Below, piece after piece: positions 52,847 to 62,289 of a stretch of DNA of 64,000 bases. Every line of letters starts with the position of its first letter. Position 1 is the first letter of the stretch. The position numbers and the translations under genes were made by a program. The stretch is from positions 13,508 to 77,507 of the forward strand of contig JAEZRV010000082.1 in NCBI GenBank assembly GCA_023444055.1, in the 5' to 3' direction. A model generated the notes under the pieces. It was given only the letters and a program-made list of their open reading frames with translations, was not told the origin of the DNA and did not search any database. This DNA comes from Bacillota bacterium (GTDB lineage Bacteria > Bacillota > Clostridia > Acetivibrionales > DSM-1351).

Positions 52847-53386
52847 TTATCCTTTTATCAATTTCTCGGCCATTAAAACCCCTATTATGGTTTTAGCATC
52901 AGTTATCTTATGGTTTTTTATCATATCAACCAGCTCACTAACATGAATTTTTTCAACATCTAAAAACTCGTCTTCATCTGTACACGAATCGCCTTGGGTC
53001 AAATCTGTTGCAGTATACATATGAATAACTTCATTACAGAAGCCTGGAGTCGTGTGAATACTAATCAAATGCTCTATTTTCCCAGCTCTTAGCCCAGTCT
53101 CTTCCATCAATTCTCTTTCAGCACAGACCTTTGGATCTTCCGTTGCAGAATCTAGTTTTCCAGCAGGTAACTCTAAAGTAGTAATATCAAGTGGTTTTCT
53201 AAATTGTTTAACCATGTATATCTCGCCTTTTTCATTATATGGAATTACAACAGAAGCACCTGGATGTAAAACAATATCTCTCGTTGCTTCTTTTCCATTT
53301 GGAAGACTAACAGTTAAGTTTTGTACCTTAATTATGTTACCTTTATATATTTCTTCAGTTTTTAATGTTTTTTCAGTGTATTCCAA
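52847..53386 (-). CDS. nudF: ADP-ribose pyrophosphatase (NUDIX)
   Basis: A 179-residue NUDIX hydrolase of the NudF type, which cleaves ADP-ribose to AMP and ribose 5-phosphate. The NUDIX box is PAGKLDSATEDPKVCAERE followed by LMEETGL, with a proline (TTPGFCNE) downstream as in ADP-ribose hydrolases. Start is a TTG after GGGAGGAG. Frequently next to spoIIM/xerD in Firmicutes. Confidence 0.93.
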   Translation of the reverse strand: MEYTEKTLKTEEIYKGNIIKVQNLTVSLPNGKEATRDIVLHPGASVVIPYNEKGEIYMVKQFRKPLDITTLELPAGKLDSATEDPKVCAERELMEETGLRAGKIEHLISIHTTPGFCNEVIHMYTATDLTQGDSCTDEDEFLDVEKIHVSELVDMIKNHKITDAKTIIGVLMAEKLIKG

Positions 53387-53435
53387 TGCTATTCTCCTCC
53401 CACTTTTATACTTTTCATGCTTTTATTAAGTGCAA

Positions 53436-53870
53436 CTAGAGCCTACCTATCGCTCCGGTTGCCAGCTTGTCACATCGGTTGTTGTATTCGTTATCTGCAT
53501 GTCCTTTTACTTTTATCCAGTTGATTCTATGATAATTTGAAAGCCTAACAAGCTCTTGCCAAAGCTCTACATTCTTTACCTCTTCATTTTTATTTCTTTT
53601 CCAGCCACTTTTAATCCATTTATCTATCCAACCTTGCCGAAATGCATTTATTAGATATGCACTGTCGCTATATAAATTTACACTACAAGGTTCCTTGAGT
53701 TTTTTTAACGCTTCAAGAGCAGCCGTCAGTTCCATTTTGTTATTAGTAGTATCTTTTTCAGATCCTGACATTTCAATTTTATGCTCACCATACATTAGTA
53801 TTGCACCCCATCCACCTGGGCCAGGGTTTCCAGAGCAAGCTCCATCTGTATATATTTCTACCTGTTTCAT
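53436..53870 (-). CDS. rnhA: Ribonuclease HI
   Basis: A 144-residue RNase HI that removes the RNA strand of RNA-DNA hybrids. The catalytic D-E-D-D set is in YTDGACSGNPGPGGWG, KMELTAALEAL, NLYSDSAYLINAF and GHADNEYNNRCD. Start is the ATG at 53870 after CGGAGG; a longer frame upstream runs through a repeat element and is not RNase-like. Single gene, 67 bp upstream of nudF... reading in the same direction. Confidence 0.95.
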   Translation of the reverse strand: MKQVEIYTDGACSGNPGPGGWGAILMYGEHKIEMSGSEKDTTNNKMELTAALEALKKLKEPCSVNLYSDSAYLINAFRQGWIDKWIKSGWKRNKNEEVKNVELWQELVRLSNYHRINWIKVKGHADNEYNNRCDKLATGAIGRL

Positions 53871-53911
53871 ATGCCTCCGATAATAAAAAATAAATACAAT
53901 ATAACGCCTAG

Positions 53912-54017
53912 ATTCAAAATAAAATTTTTCGATTATAAAAAATTTCATTACATCAGCAGCGTGTAAGTAAGGCAGGAGATATTCTCACCGCCTGAAAACC
54001 AAAGCGGTACAAGCCGC
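53912..54017 (-). ncRNA. Structured repeat element, copy 2
   Basis: On the minus strand: ACCGCTTTGGTTTTCAG, then GGCGGTGAGAATATCTCCTGCC, then a tail ending TCGAAAAATTTTATTTTGAAT. CCGCC of copy 1 is CTGCC here, which keeps the stem through a G-U pair. It begins at the proC stop codon and ends 42 nt before the rnhA start. Confidence 0.5.
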
Positions 54018-54830
54018 TTATCCATAAATCTTTCCAAGTTCTTGAGCTTTCTTAGTACATTCATTCATTGCCTGCATTATAGAATTTCTAAAACCATTCT
54101 TTTCTAATGCAGCAACAGCCTCAATGGTTGTTCCAGCTGGAGAACACACTTGATCTTTTAACTCTCCAGGATGTTTTCCTGTTTCAGCCACCATTCTTGC
54201 ACTGCCTGCTACTGCTTGTGCTGCAAGTCTATATGCTGTCTGTCTAGGAATACCTGAAAGAACTGCTGCATCAGACATTGCCTCTATCATCATAAAAATA
54301 TAAGCTGGGCTGCTTGAAGTTAAAGCAACCACTTCACTCATAAGCTTTTCTTCCATACATTCAACTTTTCCAAGGGCACCCAAAATACTCATAGCATCAT
54401 TTTTATCATCATTATTGACGCATTCATCAAAACTTATAAGCGTCATTCCCTCTCCAATAATAGCAGGCGTATTTGGTAAAGCTCTAATTACCTTCTTATT
54501 TTCACCTAATGCCGCCTTATATGTCTTCAATGGAATTCCTGCAGCAATACTGATTAGTACCTTGTCATCAGCAAATACATCCTTAATCTCTGTCAAAACG
54601 ATCTTTACTACATTAGGCTTAACTGCTAATATTACATAATCACATAATTTTACCAGCTCAATTGAGTCTATCACTGCATTCACACCAGTTTCTTTACAAA
54701 GCGATTGGAGTTTTTGTGCATCCAAATCATAAACATAAATATCTGAAGGCTTAACAATACTTGCTTTTATAATGCCATTAATCATTGCCGAGCCCATAGC
54801 ACCAGTTCCTATAAATCCTATTTTATTCAT
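54018..54830 (-). CDS. proC: Pyrroline-5-carboxylate reductase
   Basis: A 270-residue NAD(P)H-dependent enzyme for the last step of proline synthesis. N-terminal Rossmann motif GFIGTGAMGSAMINGI, RALPNTPAIIGEGMT, and the C-terminal helical block ALTSSSPAYIFMMIEAMSD with QVCSPAGTTIEAV are conserved. AAGGAG precedes the ATG. Monocistronic, with a structured repeat directly after its stop codon. Confidence 0.96.
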   Translation of the reverse strand: MNKIGFIGTGAMGSAMINGIIKASIVKPSDIYVYDLDAQKLQSLCKETGVNAVIDSIELVKLCDYVILAVKPNVVKIVLTEIKDVFADDKVLISIAAGIPLKTYKAALGENKKVIRALPNTPAIIGEGMTLISFDECVNNDDKNDAMSILGALGKVECMEEKLMSEVVALTSSSPAYIFMMIEAMSDAAVLSGIPRQTAYRLAAQAVAGSARMVAETGKHPGELKDQVCSPAGTTIEAVAALEKNGFRNSIMQAMNECTKKAQELGKIYG

Positions 54831-54987
54831 ATTACATTTCTCCTTAGTATGCTATTTGTATAATACTTTTGCAATACTGCAATAATATTTTCGTAATAAT
54901 ACTATTATAATACTAAATAGTATTAAATTAATAGCTTTCTTTTGAATTGAAAATACTTTATTAATATAAATTCAATTTCTAAATAAA

Positions 54988-55014
54988 TGGCACAGGTTTC
55001 ACAAACCTGTGCCA
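54988..55014 (-). terminator. Terminator after lactate permease gene
   Basis: TGGCACAGGTTT pairs perfectly with AAACCTGTGCCA around three bases, followed by TTTATTTAG on the minus strand. Confidence 0.85.
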
Positions 55015-55118
55015 GTATTCTAAAGCAATAAAAATTTATTATGACTTGACTATATCCGAATTCACTTTATAATTTCAAATCGCTTGCTGTTTGAATGTAT
55101 TTTATACGATCCTAACAA

Positions 55119-56714
55119 TTAAACACTTATTCCTATTTTTAATAGCATTAAAGCATACAGTGAAGTTATAGTTATCAAAATAAGTGCAAATACAAATGCC
55201 ATTTTGATTACTTTGTTTTCTTCACCAAGTTTGTCAATAGAAGCAGCCGCATTCTGAAGCTTTGCTGGAGAAATTACACTTGCCAAACCACCACCAAAGG
55301 CCAAAGCTGCTGTAACAATAATTAATCCGTTTGTTCCCAAATTCAGTTTAGAAGCAGTCTCCATAGTATAGTTTGCAAACATTGCAATAGTGGATGCTTC
55401 ACTACCTGAAATAAATCCACCAAACATACCAATAAATCCAGTAATAAAACCATAAGCATCATTAAACGCGCTAGCAGAAGATTCAGCCAAAACCTTTATC
55501 ATGCTGCTTGTCTGATATTTCATTGCTTCTATGCTCCAACCTGAATAGTTCATTATTTCACCAATAGCAAAGAATATTGCAGCTGAGAAAACGGGTCTTG
55601 GAGCTCTTTTCCACCATACTTTTACAGAATCCTTTACCTCTGAAAGTTTTGGTTTCATAACAAATATTGATAATAACACAGCTACTGCAATCCATGTATA
55701 CGCATTCCATAAAGCCCTAGTTGCAATAGGTTTTCCATCAACTGCAATACCACTTATAGGGAGCGTTAAATTATACAAGAAGTCATATATAGGTTTAGGA
55801 AGGTTCAATGCAAGAATTAAACCTACTAAAATAATCCATGGACTTAAGGCCTTCCATAGAGGATACTGCTTCTCATATGCTTTTTCCTCGTCTGTAAGCT
55901 TGCTTCTATCAAATATCTTTTTACCTGTTATTTTAAGGTATAATGCCATAACTAATATAACAGCTAAACCACAAAGTACACCTGTCAATGTAACTAAATT
56001 GTCAACCTTGTTTGTAAAATATGCAACCACTGCTATAGTACCACCGGTTACGATACATGACAAAAAACCTTCTTTTATGCCTTTCCATTTACCAACAATA
56101 TACAACATGCAAAAACCTATCAATGTTGAAACTAATGGTAAAAAGTAGTAGAAAACACTACCTGCTTGAGAAGGTGTAATTTGTTTATCAGGTCCTAAAA
56201 ATCTATTCGCAAAGTCCAGAAATGCAACTAGTGGAGCACCTAATAATGAGTATGTACAAAGTGAATCATATCCTATTGCAGGTAAGCCTATTGCAACTGT
56301 CGTTGAATACCCCATAGCTAACAGGATTGGCGGCAATAATGAAACCGGTGTGGCTCCAACAGAAACCATCAATGTACCAAATCCTATGTTAATCATCATT
56401 ATCTGAACGGCTTTGTTATCACTGGAAATTGTCTTTATAAAAATAATAATTCTTTTTAACGCTCCAGTCTTCTCCATATATGCCATCATAAATAAAGAAG
56501 TTAGAACTATTAATGAAACGGGAAATGATCTGAGAATACCCGATGCTGTCGATTTGATAACTACTTCAAAAGAAGTTTTAAAAAACAGAATTGCCACTGC
56601 TGATACACAAAGCCAACCAACAATACCACTAACATCTGCTGACTTTTTAAAAATTACAAGCATACATACTATTACCACTATTGGTAATAGCGTCAATAAT
56701 AACTGACCTACCAT
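55119..56714 (-). CDS. lctP: L-lactate permease (LctP family)
   Basis: A 531-residue transporter with about 13 transmembrane helices, of the LctP family that imports lactate or glycolate with protons. Conserved segments VGATPVSLLPPILLAMGYS, AIGYDSLCTYSLLGAP and GFIGMFGGFISGSEASTIAMF near the end support this. GGAGG is 8 nt before the ATG. No lactate dehydrogenase gene is adjacent; it is a single transcription unit. Confidence 0.92.
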   Translation of the reverse strand: MVGQLLLTLLPIVVIVCMLVIFKKSADVSGIVGWLCVSAVAILFFKTSFEVVIKSTASGILRSFPVSLIVLTSLFMMAYMEKTGALKRIIIFIKTISSDNKAVQIMMINIGFGTLMVSVGATPVSLLPPILLAMGYSTTVAIGLPAIGYDSLCTYSLLGAPLVAFLDFANRFLGPDKQITPSQAGSVFYYFLPLVSTLIGFCMLYIVGKWKGIKEGFLSCIVTGGTIAVVAYFTNKVDNLVTLTGVLCGLAVILVMALYLKITGKKIFDRSKLTDEEKAYEKQYPLWKALSPWIILVGLILALNLPKPIYDFLYNLTLPISGIAVDGKPIATRALWNAYTWIAVAVLLSIFVMKPKLSEVKDSVKVWWKRAPRPVFSAAIFFAIGEIMNYSGWSIEAMKYQTSSMIKVLAESSASAFNDAYGFITGFIGMFGGFISGSEASTIAMFANYTMETASKLNLGTNGLIIVTAALAFGGGLASVISPAKLQNAAASIDKLGEENKVIKMAFVFALILITITSLYALMLLKIGISV

Positions 56715-56841
56715 ATTAACCGTCCTCCAAAAATATTATTTAAACCCCATTCTACTTCTTCAAAATAATAACACTATAACGCTATTAATTTTAAAGAATT
56801 ATTACGTACTTCAGTCATTATTTTAATACAAAATGTAATAA

Positions 56842-56875
56842 AAATAAAGTGTAATTTTTAAATTACACTTTATTT
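56842..56875 (-). terminator. Terminator after the lysozyme-like gene
   Basis: AAATAAAGTGTAATTT and its exact complement form a 16-bp perfect stem with a 2-nt loop, followed by TTTTATTAC on the minus strand. Confidence 0.9.
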
Positions 56876-56891
56876 TGACACATTATGTTTA

Positions 56892-57884
56892 TTAATTAGC
56901 TTCACAATCATATAATCTTGAGATAATCCGGTAATACTTGTAGGTTTCTTCTGCATATCTTGCTTTTGTTTTTACAGGTCCTATCGTTTTAGGAATTTTT
57001 GATTGGTTGTACTCCTCTAATACTTTATGTATCTGCTTTTCATCTAAATTGTATAAATCAACATTACTATTGTCAGTTAATGATATCGCTCTTGCCCTTA
57101 ACTGCACTGCACAAAAGTAAACAGCCTGATTTGGATTCTGGAGCATTTCCATTATTTCTTCATCAGATTTACTAGATATTATTGAATCTTTTCCATGAAC
57201 AGCATTTTCGTTATATCGGACATTCTGAACACCAATCTGGCAAATACCCATTGACTTTCCGCCTATTATTTTAACTCCATCAAGGAGATCCTCTTGACCA
57301 ATAAACATCATTTCTCTAAATAAAACCGATGTAAGTAAAGCTTTTGGCATTTTTTGTGCCATTGCAGTTTTCTCAATAACTTTGTCTAGTTTTTTCAGAA
57401 CATCCATTGTATATTCATAATTAAAAACATAATAAACACCTAATTTTTTGTGTCTGTAAGAATCTTCTACAACTTGCTTTTTTAATTCATTTGATATATT
57501 TTGATACTCACTATATTTGTTTATATAATCACTTATTGATGTAGCTTCATTTGTAACTTCATTTGTATCTTTAATTAGTGAATAATTTTGATGCTCTCCG
57601 TAATTATTTGACTTCAAATTATTTCCATACATTTCTGCTACATCTTGATGTCTATTAACATTATCAAAAACATATCCTGCAGTATTTTCATATGAATAAT
57701 TGTCACTTAAAGAACCTATCTCACCAATCATATATTTCATTTCTTTTTCTTTAACTGATTCAGCCTTAGTACTAATTAATCCAGTTATATTAAAAATACT
57801 ATTTGTAAAGTAAAAAAGTGTACAACATATCATTAAAGTGATTAAAGAAAAAGTAGATTTTTTCTTTAATTTAAAAATTTTCAT
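56892..57884 (-). CDS. Secreted lysozyme/transglycosylase-like protein
   Basis: A 330-residue protein with an N-terminal membrane segment (STFSLITLMICCTLFYF, about 10-35) and an external domain. KALLTSVLFREMMFIGQ followed by GGKSMGICQIGVQNVRYNENA resembles the catalytic glutamate and the SxGxxQI element of lysozyme-like transglycosylases, but overall similarity is weak and the family is not identified. Start is placed at 57884, with GGGGGAAAG upstream; a longer frame has no SD. Single gene with its own terminator. Confidence 0.6.
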   Translation of the reverse strand: MKIFKLKKKSTFSLITLMICCTLFYFTNSIFNITGLISTKAESVKEKEMKYMIGEIGSLSDNYSYENTAGYVFDNVNRHQDVAEMYGNNLKSNNYGEHQNYSLIKDTNEVTNEATSISDYINKYSEYQNISNELKKQVVEDSYRHKKLGVYYVFNYEYTMDVLKKLDKVIEKTAMAQKMPKALLTSVLFREMMFIGQEDLLDGVKIIGGKSMGICQIGVQNVRYNENAVHGKDSIISSKSDEEIMEMLQNPNQAVYFCAVQLRARAISLTDNSNVDLYNLDEKQIHKVLEEYNQSKIPKTIGPVKTKARYAEETYKYYRIISRLYDCEAN

Positions 57885-58109
57885 AACAATTCTTTCCCCC
57901 ATAAAAGCATCAATCTTATTTAACTTGTCTATTACACCCTCTAATGTTATACATATAAATAAAAAAATTGTCAATTTTATATATCTTCCAAATTCCCCCG
58001 AATATCAGTTTCTGCTATTAAATTATGTTAATAATAATTAAAATAGTGCGTTTTGCTTTAAACTAATTAATATTGCTCAACCCCTTATTTTTTCTAGACT
58101 TTAGAGAAT

Positions 58110-58158
58110 AAAAATAAACAAAAAGCAGTGAGAAAACTCATTGCTTTTTGTTTATTTT
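58110..58158 (-). terminator. Terminator after the beta-CASP gene
   Basis: AAAATAAACAAAAAGCAGTG pairs with CATTGCTTTTTGTTTATTTT around a short loop, with T tracts on both strands, 65 bp past the beta-CASP stop codon. Confidence 0.85.
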
Positions 58159-58223
58159 TATCAAATTATTTAATTATGTTAAGCTATATTCTTTGTATTA
58201 TTATTAAATTAAATACCAAATTT

Positions 58224-59855
58224 TTATTTTAACGCATCAATAAATGCTTTTTCAATTAATTTTAATTTAGCAGCAACTTCATCAATTTCAACATCCGACT
58301 TTTCCTGTTTTAAGTCATTCTTAAGAATAAGAGCCAATTCATTGAACTCTTCTTTTAAATTCTCAAGCATATTAACAACAGTAAGCCTTCTAAATTTGTG
58401 CTGTATTTCAGCACTAGGAATATTCTCATAAACACTATCGGCACTTACAACAAAGCTATCGCCTCTAGAAGGGATTATACATTTAATCCCATACTCATCA
58501 GTAATTGTTTGTGCAAATACAGGCATTGTCTCCTTTTCACCATGTACTATAAAAACTTTTTTAGGTTTATGAACAAAACTTCCTATCCACGAAAGTAGCC
58601 CAGCTTTATCCGCATGTCCTGAGAATCCATCAATTACCTCAATTCTAGCATTGACCGATATTTCTTCTCCAAATATTTTAACCTTAGGAGCTCCATTTAT
58701 TATCCTTCTTCCCAAAGATCCTTCTGCCTGATAACCAACGAACAGAATTGTAGATTCCTTTCTCCAAAGATTATGTTTTAAATGATGTTTAATTCTTCCT
58801 GCATCACACATTCCACTTGCTGAAATTATTATTATACTGTCATTGCGTTCATTGAGCTTTCTTGACTCTTCAGGTGATTGAGTAAATTTAAGAGTTGGGA
58901 AATCCAATGGGTTATCTCCATTAGCTATGTATTCTTTTGCTTCTTCATCAAAACAATCAAGGTTATCTCTGAATATTTCTGTTGCTGAAGTTGCTAAAGG
59001 GCTGTCAACAAAGACCGGTAAATCTAATATTTTATTTACCTTATCGCTATATACATCCATGTATTTGTTTAATTCATATATAATTTCTTGAGTTCTGCCT
59101 ACAGCAAATGATGGTATAACAACATTTCCACCAGCTGCAACAGTTTCTGTTATTATATTAATAAATTCTTCTATTCTTTCAGAACCATTAGAGTTAGTAT
59201 GTAATCTATCACCATATGTGGACTCAACCACAAGATAGTCTGCATCACTGATTATCGTCGGATCTTTTAGAATAGGCATGTCTTTATTTCCTAAATCACC
59301 ACTAAATACAACCTTAGTATCCTTATCATTTTCACTTATCCATATTTCTATAATTGATGACCCAAGAATATGTCCTGCATCATTAAACCTTACTCTAACA
59401 TCGTCGGAAACTTTAATAACTTCACCATATTGGGTACTTTTAAACAAGTGTAGACAGTCAGTAGCATCTTGTACAGTGTAAATAGGCTTAACAGTTGACT
59501 TTCCTGCTCTCTGCCTTTTCCTGTTTGTCCACTCATTTTCTGTCTCTTGAATGTGTCCACTGTCAGGCAACATAATTGTACAGAGCTGAACAGTTGGTTT
59601 CGTGGCATAAATATTGCCCTTAAAACCATCTTTATAAAGTTTTGGTATCCTACCACTATGATCAATATGCGAATGTGATAATAACATAAAATTTAATTCA
59701 CCAGGATTAAAAGAAAATGGCTCAGCATTGAGTATCGCTTCATTTTTACTTCCCTGAAACATTCCACAATCAACCAAGAACTTAGTTTGCTTTGTTTCAA
59801 CTAAATAGCATGAACCTGTTACCGTTTCCGCAGCCCCTAGAAAAGTAATATTCAT
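58224..59855 (-). CDS. Metallo-beta-lactamase/beta-CASP RNA nuclease-like protein
   Basis: A 543-residue MBL-fold protein with a beta-CASP insertion, of the CPSF73/YsgA-like branch of RNA-processing metallohydrolases. Zinc motif SHSHIDHSGRIP, FNDAGHILGSS, VFSGDLGNKDMP and VVESTYGDR in the MBL part; SFAVGRTQEIIYEL and IIISASGMCDAGRIKHHL in the beta-CASP part, then GFSGHADK and IVHGE. About 80 C-terminal residues extend beyond the usual length. The start at 59855 (MNITFLGAAETVTGSCYLVE) has GAGGTG before it. Substrate not known. Confidence 0.92.
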   Translation of the reverse strand: MNITFLGAAETVTGSCYLVETKQTKFLVDCGMFQGSKNEAILNAEPFSFNPGELNFMLLSHSHIDHSGRIPKLYKDGFKGNIYATKPTVQLCTIMLPDSGHIQETENEWTNRKRQRAGKSTVKPIYTVQDATDCLHLFKSTQYGEVIKVSDDVRVRFNDAGHILGSSIIEIWISENDKDTKVVFSGDLGNKDMPILKDPTIISDADYLVVESTYGDRLHTNSNGSERIEEFINIITETVAAGGNVVIPSFAVGRTQEIIYELNKYMDVYSDKVNKILDLPVFVDSPLATSATEIFRDNLDCFDEEAKEYIANGDNPLDFPTLKFTQSPEESRKLNERNDSIIIISASGMCDAGRIKHHLKHNLWRKESTILFVGYQAEGSLGRRIINGAPKVKIFGEEISVNARIEVIDGFSGHADKAGLLSWIGSFVHKPKKVFIVHGEKETMPVFAQTITDEYGIKCIIPSRGDSFVVSADSVYENIPSAEIQHKFRRLTVVNMLENLKEEFNELALILKNDLKQEKSDVEIDEVAAKLKLIEKAFIDALK

Positions 59856-60147
59856 AACAGCACCTCGATCCAAAAAGTATTTAATACTATAACATTAAAG
59901 GAACATGTTTATATCTTATATTTACTTAATTCTACTTATAATCAACAAATTCCTGCTTAATTGTTTTTATGTTACAACAAAACGTATCTCTTTAGAATAT
60001 TTTAAACATATGACAGCATCAAACACTATTATTCAGCAGATATCTTGCTAGACATAAATAAACTCCCTCCTAAGTAAACAGTTATATTATTTAAACTATC
60101 CACATAAAAGGGAAGCATATCATATTTTCTCGGAGAGGCATTCTAAA

Positions 60148-61149
60148 TTATTTTTTTATCACAAATAATTCAGCCAGCTTTACGCAATTTTTTAAATCTT
60201 GTAAACTAACCATTTCATTAGGTGAATGAACATACCTGCAAGGTATTGAAATTCCACCACATGGTACTCCAACACCTGTTGCCTGAATTGCTCCAGGATC
60301 ACTTCCCCCTCTGTCCAGCAATTCTAATGTATATGGAATGCCTTTGCTATTTGCTAGTTCTTCAAGTTCTCTACGTACTTGAGGATGAGCAATATAGGCA
60401 CTGTCCTTAACCTTAATTGCTGGGCCAGCTCCCATCTTAACTTCTCTATTATTGCACTGTGGAGTGTCGCCTGTAAGCGTAACATCAATTGCAATGGCAC
60501 AATCGGGCATTATACCAAATGCTGCTGTTTTAGCTCCCCTTAGTCCAACCTCCTCTTGCGTAGTAAAAACATAGTAAATCTCATTTTCTGTTTTCGGCAT
60601 AAGTTTAGCAAGTTCAATTAATACAGCACATCCGCTTCTATTATCCATTGCTTTTGAGCTCACGCAATCACCTTGAACATAGAAATCACCGACAAAGCAA
60701 GCTATATCACCTATCTTTACCAGTTTTTCAGCCTCTTCTCTATTCTTACATCCAATATCAATATACATTTTATCTATCTTAAGATTTTTATAATCTTCCA
60801 GCTTTTCTTCTACATTTATTGAACCAATTGTACCATTTTTAAATTTAACTCTTTGTGTCAATGAGTTAAAAGCTGAAACTCCTCCAATATTTGAAAAACG
60901 TATAAATCCTTTTTCATCAATAAAGGTAGCTATAATACCTATTTCATCCATATGAGCAGCTAACATTATTTTTTTAGCCTGTACACCCAAATTGTTTTTG
61001 CCCTTCTTTATAGCAATCAAATTGCCCATATTATCTATTTTTATTTCATCGACATATTGCTTAATTTCAGAAGTTATAACGTCCCTTATTTCTTCCTCAT
61101 TTCCAGAAACTCCAAAAGCCTGAGTAACCTTTTTTAATATATCCTGCAT
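60148..61149 (-). CDS. M42 family aminopeptidase, paralogue 1
   Basis: A 333-residue M42 glutamyl-aminopeptidase/endoglucanase-M family protein. Metal ligands are seen in AAHMDEIGI, KAMDNRSGCAV, TTQEEVGLRGAK, IDVTLTGDTP and RYVHSPNEM; EE is the catalytic pair. M42 enzymes are cobalt- or zinc-dependent tetrahedral exopeptidases of the cytosol, often misnamed cellulases. GGAGGAAAG precedes the ATG. Last of three tandem paralogues. Confidence 0.93.
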   Translation of the reverse strand: MQDILKKVTQAFGVSGNEEEIRDVITSEIKQYVDEIKIDNMGNLIAIKKGKNNLGVQAKKIMLAAHMDEIGIIATFIDEKGFIRFSNIGGVSAFNSLTQRVKFKNGTIGSINVEEKLEDYKNLKIDKMYIDIGCKNREEAEKLVKIGDIACFVGDFYVQGDCVSSKAMDNRSGCAVLIELAKLMPKTENEIYYVFTTQEEVGLRGAKTAAFGIMPDCAIAIDVTLTGDTPQCNNREVKMGAGPAIKVKDSAYIAHPQVRRELEELANSKGIPYTLELLDRGGSDPGAIQATGVGVPCGGISIPCRYVHSPNEMVSLQDLKNCVKLAELFVIKK

Positions 61150-61236
61150 GGCTTTCCTCCAAATTATTTAAAATTTAATTTCAATATCATTCAAATGATA
61201 CTAATAAATATCATCCCATATTCCCAGCTAAAAAAA

Positions 61237-62289
61237 CTAAACACTACTGTTTTTCAAAAAATCCTTATCCTTATTCATTTCTTCTAATGCTGCAAGAGTA
61301 AGTCTTTCAACACTTTCAAAATCACTTCTGCTCATTACTGATACAGGTGAATGAATATATCTGCAAGGTACTGATATAGATGCAATTCTAACTCCTGTCC
61401 CAGTTCTCTGTATCTGTCCCGAATCATTTCCACCTGTGGTCGTTTGCTTGTACTGATACTTAATATTATTTTTTTCTGCTACACTGCTAAGAAACTGTAC
61501 CATTCCTTTGTCACAATAACAAGTTCTGTCCATGATTGTAAGTGCAGCACCATTTCCTAATATAGTTGAACATTCATGAGGTTCTACCTTTGGAACATCG
61601 GCACAAGTTGTTCCCTCTAAAACTAATGCCACATCAGGCATAACACTATAAGCAGCTACTTGAGCACCTCTTAACCCGACTTCTTCTTGTACTGTAAAGC
61701 ATACATACATATCAAAATTATATCGATTTTTCAAAACCTCAATTAAGACAGCGCACCCAACTCTATCGTCAAGTGCTTTTGCTTTTATACAATCCTTGCC
61801 AAACTCCAAATATTCGCTGTCAAATGCTATAAACTCTCCGAGAGGTGCAAGTTTTTCAGCCTCTTCCTTGGTATCAGCTCCAATATCAATATATAAGTTT
61901 TTTATTTTAGTAATTTTATCTCTCTCATCCTTATCCTGTTGATGTATTGGCTTCGAACCAATAACACCAGATAATTTCTTATTGCCTACAACAACTCTTT
62001 TTCCGGGAAGAATTCTATCATCTACCCCACCTACTGATTTGAACTTTAAGAAACCTTTTTCCGTATATCCCGACACAATAAAGCCAACCTCATCCATATG
62101 TGCAGACAGCATCACTTTAAATCCTGCATTATTCTTAATATTTGTTCCCTTTTTATAAGCAATAATATTTCCAATAGAATCAACCCTTATTGAATCACAT
62201 ATGTCATTAATTTTTTCTATAATGAAATCTCTTACGTCTTTTTCATTCCCCGAAACACCATTTAAATCTGTAAGCTCTTTTATAAGCAT
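61237..62289 (-). CDS. M42 family aminopeptidase, paralogue 2
   Basis: A 350-residue M42 protein with SAHMDEVGF, KALDDRVGCAV, VQEEVGLRGAQ, LEGTTCADVP and RYIHSPVSV. The third metal site has EGTTCADVP where paralogue 1 has DVTLTGDTP, a usual subfamily variant. Its ATG overlaps the end of paralogue 3 by 10 bp, so the two are translationally coupled. Confidence 0.93.
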   Translation of the reverse strand: MLIKELTDLNGVSGNEKDVRDFIIEKINDICDSIRVDSIGNIIAYKKGTNIKNNAGFKVMLSAHMDEVGFIVSGYTEKGFLKFKSVGGVDDRILPGKRVVVGNKKLSGVIGSKPIHQQDKDERDKITKIKNLYIDIGADTKEEAEKLAPLGEFIAFDSEYLEFGKDCIKAKALDDRVGCAVLIEVLKNRYNFDMYVCFTVQEEVGLRGAQVAAYSVMPDVALVLEGTTCADVPKVEPHECSTILGNGAALTIMDRTCYCDKGMVQFLSSVAEKNNIKYQYKQTTTGGNDSGQIQRTGTGVRIASISVPCRYIHSPVSVMSRSDFESVERLTLAALEEMNKDKDFLKNSSV

